Assembly: GCA_001051155.2 (NCBI GenBank)
Contig: JYIP02000011.1
Location: forward strand, 496,001 to 560,000
Reading direction: 5' to 3'
From: Chrysoporthe austroafricana
Taxonomy: Eukaryota > Ascomycota > Sordariomycetes > Diaporthales > Cryphonectriaceae
DNA: 64,000 nucleotides
Below the pieces are notes generated by a model that was given only the letters and a program-made list of their open reading frames with translations, searched no databases and was not told the origin of the DNA. Positions 57,242-64,000 of the stretch are shown here, piece by piece (position 1 is the stretch's first letter; every line of letters starts with the position of its first letter). A program made the translations under genes and the position numbers.

Positions 57242-59016
57242 GTTCTTACTTATATAGAAGTCAAGCTCAGACTTGTCTGCACTAAAAAGCCAGAAATCAT
57301 TTCGATTTGAATCCACATTGCAAAACAACAATCAGAACAAGATAAGGATAATTCATATGGCCAGAAAACAAGAAATTGAGGCCTGTATTATTTGTCTTCG
57401 GCAGCCATCTATCAACGATAAGACCCCCAAAAAAATTTCGACGAACGCCTTGGAAAGACGATTATCATATGCTATTGCATATTGATTATGTGGGAGAACC
57501 CAGGCCACCCTCGAGCACGTAACAAAGGGAACAACTTGTATGGAATAAATTCAGTATATCTTACGAGCAGGAAAAAGAGTGAACTCTGCTCGTGTCTACA
57601 GAAATATATAGGAAAAATCCTAGGGTTAGGGTAGAATTCCCCACAGATTAAGCTAATCAAAACTAGGATAGAGCTATGTCCTGAACGACAAGCCACTTTG
57701 CGCATGCAACTTGATCAAATGAGGAGAATATGGGAATCACAGTTGTTTGAAAACCAGCTCCGGAAGTCGATGCTCAAATTTGAGTGCTCTAACCAAATTT
57801 GTTTGCGAATACGATCCAAAATGTGTTTCGAAATGCTTGAAGAAGTATAGGGGACGAAAGACAATTAACTATATCAAATATCTGTATCTTGAGGAAATAC
57901 TAGGAGCTGGATGCGTCTGCATGCCGTGCTCCCAACCGCTTAAGCCCAGCCTTTTCCATTAGTGGCATTCGGCGTGGCTATTTGTCTTGAAACTGAGAGC
58001 TGAAATAGCTTCCAGCATATCCGTGTAGCAAGGTGGGAGGTGCAAGCGGATGGAGAGGTATTAGCTCAAACTTGATACAATTACGTATTAGTCCAAAACA
58101 TTGACGCCATTGGAGTTATAAGTCTACTGACATATCTGGCTTAATGCTACTGTTCGAGGGTGAAGGAGACTTGCCTCTTCTTTATAACTGATCCAGAATA
58201 TCAATTTCCAGATATCTTTCTTAGCAGTAGCTAAGAAAAAGAAGATAGCAATGAAATATTTTTCCTTCGAAAATAACTTACGGTCCCTCGTAGCTCTGTC
58301 GATAACAGCAAGAAGTCTCCGTTCCTATTCAAAGATATAGGCCTCAAGGCTAAGGCTTAAGGCGTTTTGCATAGCTTTCGGGGCTGGCTTCACTTCGTAA
58401 TATGGATTATTTCGATTATTTACGCATTCCGTACTGCGGGGTTGCTAAAATTTCAGCAGAAGACAGTTTGCGGTCTATAGCTCCATAGCAGTTGTCAAAA
58501 TTGAGTTTACCTGCTTTTTCCTTTATTGCCGAACCGAGCCAACTTTCTTCCCTGTCATGCCGAAAGAATACGGTCTACAGCTAGGGATATACGTCTCGAT
58601 CTCAAAAAGCGAGATATCGGCAAGAATTCCGCATAGGAACGTATCGATACATTTCCAGCCGGTACTAGTTTTCCCCCACAACTTAGTCTGGTCCGTATCT
58701 GTAGGAATAAAGGATCAGCTGATACTCTTGAGTCAGGGACCGAGTATTGATTTAAATTATAATTTCACTAATACTTGTTCGTATCGTGGAATTCTTAGGG
58801 AACAGTGCATGTATTAATGATATCGTCAAACGCAAGACAATCGTCAGCTATTCAATACGTCAAAGTAGAATTACTGGATCTCTGCATTTCAAGAAAGCTA
58901 TTGAAGCAAGAGGCGCTGCCCAATACAATGCCTGTCGACAAGCAAGCAATTCAGTCAGGAAAAGTTATAAAGACAATAACGTTAAAACGATACAAAACTA
59001 CATATAAAATATATAT
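57242..59016. other. unassigned stretch with small open frames
   Basis: A + strand frame from 57,357 reads MARKQEIEACIICLRQPSIN (C-x2-C), ending 57,485. A second at 57,687-57,850 reads TLRMQLDQMRRIWESQLFEN and continues CFEMLEEV before a stop. They could be exons of a decayed gene but no family is recognised and no splice pattern joins them convincingly. 58,557-58,817 is open from an ATG without recognisable features. Confidence 0.3.
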
Positions 59017-59428
59017 TGAGCCAGAAATGGTGTCAACACCTCATGCCAACTACCAGATCCGGGGCAATAGGCTCGAACAACCTAAGCGTGCGTCCTGACA
59101 GACGGCCAGGCCAGACCTAGTCAAATAGACGATGCCTACGGTCTGGTCAGACGTCTTCTTGAAAGAAAAGATATTAAAAGCGTAGGTCTGAAGGAGGGTG
59201 CTGCCAGAACTGGCGTCGGGACAAAATACAAGCCAAGATGGCTGATAGAATTATCGACGGGATAGCTATGGCCAGTTCACGGCTAACAGACGGAATTCGC
59301 ATCTTTTTAACGATGCCTAGCATCTGGTTAGGCAAAATAGAGAAGAGAATGTGGCATTAGGTTTGGAAATAAGAGGGGGGGGGGCATGCATCCTCCGACG
59401 CCAGTACCCTGCACTGCCCACCACAACA
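59017..59428 (-). repeat. LTR-like repeat C, right copy, inverted (412 bp)
   Basis: Read on the - strand it matches the left copy (53,883-54,343) almost end to end: TGTTGTGGTGGGCAGTGCAG, CCAGATGCTAGGCATCGTTA, TTCGAGCCTATTGCCCCGGA and TTTCTGGCTCA. It lacks about 45 bp after the C-run. Flanks are ATAT and ATAG, so a target duplication is at best imperfect. Confidence 0.65.
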
Positions 59429-59614
59429 ATAGGATAGAGCAGCTCTTTCCGTAATGCTTACTTCCTTTTAGATATTTACGCAATGGATTGCTGCTATTAT
59501 TGTCCCGTTATAAAGCTGGTAGATTTATATTTCGTCCTATATATTACTTTGAATACTATTCGCTTTCGCATATTTCAACTGCGCTTTATATTCGAAGCTA
59601 GCTGCAATCGTAAA

Positions 59615-60055
59615 CTAGTTATTCTCTAGTAATAAACTTACTGCATCTAGCCTAAAGGCGGTAGTATCTTCGGAAATACTGCCCGCCAGGAAAGGCTTCG
59701 TCTCGGTCGAAAAAGGCATCCATCTTTCTAGCATAAATCGTCTTGTAGCATCCTTGACGGCAGAAGGGTCCGTAGGGTCAACGGATTCTCGGTATACCAC
59801 GGCTATTCGGCAGTATATCATATTCGAGATCTCCATAATAGCGGTCTCGTATACTTTATCTTCTCGAAAACAGCTTCTCAGAGTCTCTATCATGATTTGC
59901 ACCCTATCGGCTGGGATGGAACCGACTTTATCAGGCATGCGCTTTCTTTTGGGGATCTGGGGGCAAGCATTAGCCTTGAGGACATTGCCAGGCCGCGTAC
60001 GTCGGCGTAACTTGGACACTGGCTCGGGTAAAGACACTGACTCCGGTGTGGACAT
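59615..60055 (-). CDS. small basic/helical protein, hypothetical
   Basis: 146 codons from an ATG at 60,055, uninterrupted. The first 50 residues are Pro- and Lys/Arg-rich (KLRRRTRPGNVLKANA, KRKRMPDKVG); the rest is predicted helical (RVQIMIETLRSCFREDKVYE, IMEISNMIYCRIAVVYRESV). The stop at 59,615 follows AVSLLLENN. No domain recognised. It runs in the same direction as, and 163 bp downstream of, the gene ending at 60,219. Confidence 0.45.
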   Translation of the reverse strand: MSTPESVSLPEPVSKLRRRTRPGNVLKANACPQIPKRKRMPDKVGSIPADRVQIMIETLRSCFREDKVYETAIMEISNMIYCRIAVVYRESVDPTDPSAVKDATRRFMLERWMPFSTETKPFLAGSISEDTTAFRLDAVSLLLENN

Positions 60056-60218
60056 TTCATCCCTACCTGTGGCGGCCAGTGAAATGAAACAGGAATCATA
60101 TTTGGTTTGTATTACCTAACCTGGGCTGCAGGAGTTTTACAAGGTTAAAGATAGCTCGCTATGCTCCCCCCTGGGAGCCCACGTCCTCGTTCCGTCCATT
60201 TTCTTGTTGGAAATAGGA

Positions 60219-61622
60219 CTAGGGCTCTACTATTATTTTCAAACGCTTCTTGGGACGTTCGTCATCGCCCTCCCGTGCGCGCTTGCGACGAGATGAATTG
60301 AATATGTAGTCTTTTCCACTCGGGCCGGCATCGCTGCACCCAAAGCCTGGGTGCAGCGTCTCCCTGGGCTGCTCCGAATTGCAAAGATGCGTGCTGCACT
60401 TCTCTCCTGGTATCCAGGTCTCGATATCGCCCGGCCTGGCGATTCCCTCTCTCACGCGATCGGACCCAAGAGCTTGCGCAAGCCTCTCCTTGAGACCGAC
60501 CAATGGCCATACGGGCAACCTGACAATTTCGACTTCGAGGCCACCGTTGTGAAGAGCGCCAGGGCTAGGTGCTTTGGCTGGCTGGGCAAAGCGCTTGAGG
60601 AAGGCGGCTGATACGACAGTGCTGTATACGACAAATTCGTCCTTGGCGCTATCCTGTAACAAGATCCTGATTGGTATATCCCTGAAGATGGGCTTTGGTG
60701 ATATGCTTTCCGTAGCCGTTCCAGGCTTCTGTAGAGATGATTGCAAGCTTCCGGAGCTTTGTAGATAGCACCGTGACTGCGCTATGGCCACTATGACGGC
60801 AATAAGGTAAGAATCGTGAGAAGGGTTCTTTGGCATAATGCGTTTCAACCGCAGTCTTTGAAGATTGAAGACTGGCGCATTCTCTCGACTACCATTTGGC
60901 CGCTCTAGCGCAGTATCATAGCATGGATAGGCATTGCGGCGTGCCATATCCAAGCGCGATCTGTCGACAAAGGCCAAAATCGGTTGACAAAAAAGGCTTG
61001 TACCGCTCTGCCGACTCCATCGTTTGGCCTGGTTTCCAGGCTCTTTGCCGGCATTGCCCGAAAGTTGTCCATACGAACCTGGTAAGTTGTCCAGTACGCC
61101 CGAGTATAGCGAATCATGGTTATTATCGAACTGTTCCCATAGCGTAATAGCATGCACAGCGCGCTTTACGGTACAGTCTCGGATACGCAGTTCGAGATCC
61201 AGGTTGTGCTTCGCTTTGGGCAAGGCGGCTGGATAGAAAACGTCCAGAACTCGTTCGATCGATGCCGCAGGGGAGGAACCAAGCTCGAGGTTAAGGACGG
61301 CCGTAAGGTCCTTGATTAAATCTTTCGCGGTCTCAGTGATACGAGACGGTGGCCTAAGGGAGTTGAGGTGGGCGGGAGGGACCGGCTCTCGTATGGGATC
61401 GCGGTCGACGAACTTCACACCGAGCAATTGCCAGTGCCTGTCGGTCCAGCGTATGGGCTTGACGAACAACGACTCGCCCGAGTGGTCGTGCATGATATCG
61501 TAGAGAGAGCCCGGTTCGGGACGGATAATGGGCAAGCAGCACTTTCCTCTTAGCCTCGACTGTATGGATGGCGCAGCTGGTGTTGCTCGGGTGCTGCGAG
61601 CCGCCATCTCCCTGCTGTCCAT
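60219..61622 (-). CDS. conserved fungal hypothetical protein
   Basis: One exon, 467 aa from the ATG at 61,622 (MDSREMAARSTRATPAAPS). The frame stays open further upstream only because a GT/AC microsatellite at 61,665-61,694 encodes a His-Thr run; that part is leader. Blocks include LYDIMHDHSGESLFVKPIRW, RDCTVKRAVHAITLWEQFDN, LQRLRLKRIMPKNPSHDSYL, IAVIVAIAQSRCYLQ, FVVYSTVVSAAFLKRF and ARPGDIETWIPGEKC, then a basic tail RRKRAREGDDERPKKRLKII that could be a nuclear signal. The middle part (PSHDSYLIAVIVAIAQ, then a low-complexity Ser/Gln stretch, then IRILLQD...VYSTVV) is a pattern recalled from many ascomycete hypothetical proteins. Function unknown. A fragment of a paralogue is at 23,108. Confidence 0.6.
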   Translation of the reverse strand: MDSREMAARSTRATPAAPSIQSRLRGKCCLPIIRPEPGSLYDIMHDHSGESLFVKPIRWTDRHWQLLGVKFVDRDPIREPVPPAHLNSLRPPSRITETAKDLIKDLTAVLNLELGSSPAASIERVLDVFYPAALPKAKHNLDLELRIRDCTVKRAVHAITLWEQFDNNHDSLYSGVLDNLPGSYGQLSGNAGKEPGNQAKRWSRQSGTSLFCQPILAFVDRSRLDMARRNAYPCYDTALERPNGSRENAPVFNLQRLRLKRIMPKNPSHDSYLIAVIVAIAQSRCYLQSSGSLQSSLQKPGTATESISPKPIFRDIPIRILLQDSAKDEFVVYSTVVSAAFLKRFAQPAKAPSPGALHNGGLEVEIVRLPVWPLVGLKERLAQALGSDRVREGIARPGDIETWIPGEKCSTHLCNSEQPRETLHPGFGCSDAGPSGKDYIFNSSRRKRAREGDDERPKKRLKIIVEP

Positions 61623-61660
61623 GTTTGCCGCAGGAAGATGGCAGAATGTAGTCGTAGCCT

Positions 61661-61664
<4 letters not shown>

Positions 61665-61694
<30 letters not shown>
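61665..61694. repeat. GT/AC microsatellite
   Basis: Fifteen TG dinucleotides in a row, about 45 bp upstream of the start codon of the 61,622 gene, in its presumed 5' leader. Confidence 0.9.
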
Positions 61695-61697
<3 letters not shown>

Positions 61698-61699
61698 TT

Positions 61700-62443
61700 T
61701 TATTTCTTTATTCTTTTTCTCAAGGACAAATGGCCGTGGATTTGGCGTATCCCGACGTAGGTTGAATCTACTAGCAAAAGTGTGAACGACAAGCATTAGG
61801 CATTTCGGCGATGAAAAAGCGAGCACTGATTGCTGCATACTTGGTCAAAAGAAAATGCGTCGCACCCGCGGGACCCCGGAGCTTCTCCCCTGTCTTATCG
61901 GGTTTATAAGCAACCAATCAATTAAATTGAGACCTGCTGTGTTGGCAATGCTTTAAAAGGTAGGGTATTAATCGTTGAAATTTGGTCTTGAGTTCCTAAA
62001 GGGGCTTGGTTTCTCCCGCCTTGCATATGCCTTGAGCGCTGAGAACCCTGTCGCGGGCAAAACAGGGGTGAGGAGCGTACGGGGCCAGTATCGGGCGCTA
62101 AGAACCCTGTTACGGGGGACCCCTTTCGTACGACCTATCGAATCCTACTTCGAACCATGTCCTGGCACGCTAGGTTCTCGATATATTTGCACGGTGGTAG
62201 TAACCGTGATTCCACCTTCTGGGTTGGTAGTATTAGGCTGGGATCAGCAAAGAATAGAGGGTGGGGATTACAATGTAGCAAGTATCTGCGGATACGCTAT
62301 TAGCTGGCATAAGCAGGGATAGGGCCGCGGAACCGGAATGAACCCGGGATGTACGCGAATCGCCCCTGATCGGGTCTGAATGGGAATTAGCGCCGCTTTC
62401 AGCCTTTCCCGATTCAGCCGGAAAAAACCAGCCGTCAACGTTC
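61700..62443. other. spacer between divergent genes
   Basis: Should hold the promoters of the - strand gene at 61,622 and the + strand gene at 62,444. No gene recognised. Two CCTGT(C/T)(A/G)CGGG-type words occur at about 62,050 and 62,105 (CGCTGAGAACCCTGTCGCGG and CGCTAAGAACCCTGTTACGG), a short direct repeat. Confidence 0.4.
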
Positions 62444-63242
62444 ATGCAAAGCCCCTACGAAAATATGGACGCTCAGGATGAGCAGAGACCGGGTCAGTCG
62501 TCCAACGATCTTGAGATCATTTTTTACCAGCCGGGGAATACGCCTCAATCGACCGCGCCGCACATCCGCCCAAGCTCGAAACAAGAACCGTGGCAGAGGC
62601 TTGTGGATCAGATTAGCTCCGCTCCCTCCCAGCGCCTGCACGTAAAGGACCTACTTCAGGGTCTCTCAGCTTGTAATGGCGGAACCGAATTGGAAGTAGC
62701 AAAGAACCTTGCAGCAACAATCGCTGGTAACAAAGAGAATCAACCTGTTCGGGTAATGCTACTGCTCAGCCTGTGCAAAGTGTTAGACTCGTCAGCACGC
62801 TTTCCTTCCAAAGAAATCGAGCCTATTATCCAAACCTTGACCTCGACTAAGAGCTCAAGATCAAAATACCTTAATACCTTTATAACCGGGGCCCATCTTG
62901 CGAACACAATTATATTCGAATGGGGTCAGAAGCAGGGCGGGGATGTCTTGCAGGAGCTCGACCGGGCCACACAAGTAGTATTACAGGGTAGGTGCGTGCG
63001 TCCTTCGGTTTGTATTACACACAATCTAACTTTACTCGTCTCTAGGCGGCCTGTCTGCCGGTCAATGGTCAACACTTGGCCAAAAGCGTACGCAGGTTAG
63101 AGACCGAGTGCTATCGAAGCCGTTGCCCGAGGTTCGACCGGATCCTAGCCGCCCACTACTCATCCCGCTTCTCATTAACCATATTATGAAGGGATTCTTC
63201 AAGTGTGTCACTCATCTTGGGTACACGAGAACGAAATACTGA
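62444..63242 (+). CDS. hypothetical protein, two exons
   Basis: Exons 62,444-62,987 and 63,046-63,242, 246 aa. The 58-nt intron has donor GTAGGT, branch ATCTAAC and acceptor CTCTAG and keeps phase 1. The start is the ATG at 62,444 (MQSPYENMDAQDEQ); a second Met is seven codons later. The N-terminal 60 residues are Gln/Pro-rich and disordered, followed by a helical body (LVDQISSAPSQRLHVKDLLQ, LEVAKNLAATIAGNKENQPV, RVMLLLSLCKVLDSSARFPS, YLNTFITGAHLANTIIFEWG) and, after the intron, LSAGQWSTLGQKRTQVRDRV. No known domain. The frame is clean and the splice signals good, so it is probably a real gene. Confidence 0.6.
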
Positions 63243-64000
63243 TAGCTGAGTGTTTAGGCTTGAAGATATCTGTCGCCACCTGGGGTATGGCGACAAGCTC
63301 ACTGAACTTATGGGGAAAGTGTCATATGAGACGGTATAGCCAACTAAGATAGGAAGTCGTATGGAGACCATCAACGACGTGATGCTATCCGATTGGTGAG
63401 CATCAAAATGAGGGATCATGCAAGATCCAGGAAGAAGCAACCCACCTTCCAGACCATTCATCACAGCCGTGGGAGATCGCGATACCTCCGGCATAGCGTA
63501 TTGGAAGTCGACCAGGTGCGAGTCAGGTCATTGCGGATAAAGATGTCTTGGCAAGAAATTTTGCAACTGGTCATGTTCGCGTCTCATCGTTTTGCCAGGG
63601 AGCAAGCGAGAAGATTCTAGCAACGATCGGTCAAGGCTGTCCTCAGTAGCGTCTTGAACAGCTTACTCCTTCCCGTCTTTAGTGATCCTTCAGCAGCATT
63701 ATCATGTACATATGGATAGCGTTCAAATCCGATCCCCTTGAGTATCATCCCTGCACCCGAAAATTCATGGATCTGCTGCCCCTGGTTGCATGGATTGTGT
63801 CATGTTACGAGCGTCATTTCAAAGATCTTCCCACGTTGGCGCGCTGCATGATAAGGGAGAGCATGTGCTAGGGCTGGATGATAGGGCAATGGGGAAGCGA
63901 ATGAGCGTACAAGGGCCCATGTTACCCAATACCGATAGACTGCTAGTGGGTGCCCGGGCGAGAGGGGGGGGGCTCTGATGATCCGTATGGACGACACCTG
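63243..64000. other. unassigned end of window
   Basis: Open frames on both strands are short and conflicting. No domain recognised; a G-run lies at 63,966. Confidence 0.4.

Noticed and set aside
53883..59428. Single DNA transposon with repeat C as terminal inverted repeats
   Set aside because: Left outer flank (GAAGC) and right outer flank (ATAGG) show no shared duplication, and the left copy alone has a duplication AAGC, so two separate insertions are more likely; kept as a finding to test.
61620..61838. N-terminal extension of the 60,219 gene with a His-Thr run
   Set aside because: The run is only the translation of a TG/CA microsatellite; a good ATG follows at 61,622 and the extension has no conserved sequence.
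1..64000. tRNA or rRNA genes
   Set aside because: No cloverleaf with A and B box sequences and no rRNA-like conserved stretch was noticed by eye; a covariance-model search would be needed to exclude a tRNA firmly.

Overview
The window looks like nuclear DNA of a filamentous ascomycete (Pezizomycotina). Reasons seen in the sequence: short spliceosomal introns of 47-176 nt with GTAAGT/GTATG-type donors and CTAAC/CTGAC branch points, protein families typical of that group (GNAT of fungal type, DHA2 MFS, Dcr2-type phosphatase, DUF6601, Clr5-associated TPR protein, Ty3/gypsy chromoviruses), and a two-speed composition. GC-balanced stretches with genes alternate with very AT-rich blocks whose reading frames are broken almost only by TAA/TAG/TGA at former Gln/Trp/Arg codons and by Asp-to-Asn and Cys-to-Tyr changes. 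That is the footprint of repeat-induced point mutation (RIP). The species cannot be named from this.

Layout. 1-1,794 is the RIP-mutated 3' end of a + strand Ty3/gypsy element; 1,795-3,130 is AT-rich debris. At about 3,130 the sequence switches sharply to GC-rich and holds a chromodomain-tailed gene (4,834-6,943). From 7 to 9.8 kb there is no recognisable gene. 9.8-15.8 kb is a decaying gene patch: a broken DUF6601 gene, an MFS transporter that can still be read through three introns, a coiled-coil fragment and the C-terminal third of a GMC oxidoreductase. 18-24 kb has an unidentified broken frame, a TPR protein, an intact GNAT acetyltransferase and small fragments.

24.4-40.6 kb is a nested repeat block. 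A + strand chromovirus (28,904-36,317, TSD TAGAA) sits inside a - strand copy of the same family (24,685-39,516, TSD TCTGC). That copy, together with a solo LTR (39,663-40,117, TSD ATATC), interrupts a degraded gene for a multi-spanning membrane protein. Three Ty3 copies from two subfamilies also carry, antisense between pol and the 3' LTR, a coiled-coil ORF of about 200 codons conserved at protein level.

43.5-51.9 kb centres on a broken Helitron-type helicase gene (DUF6570, a deleted HUH Rep core, PIF1 helicase) with two families of tandem palindromic minisatellites on both sides. One is a 32-nt hairpin unit that also sits inside a helicase intron; the other is a 47-nt hairpin unit. 52-64 kb holds a Clr5-type TPR protein, a Dcr2-like phosphatase between two inverted 0.41-0.46 kb LTR-like repeats, another solo LTR (TSD CATAC), and three unassigned proteins, one of which has a fragment paralogue at 23 kb.

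No operon-like logic is visible. The window reads as a transposon-rich, RIP-active accessory region in which a few genes (chromodomain protein, MFS, TPR protein, GNAT, phosphatase, and the 60-63 kb genes) remain readable among many relics.
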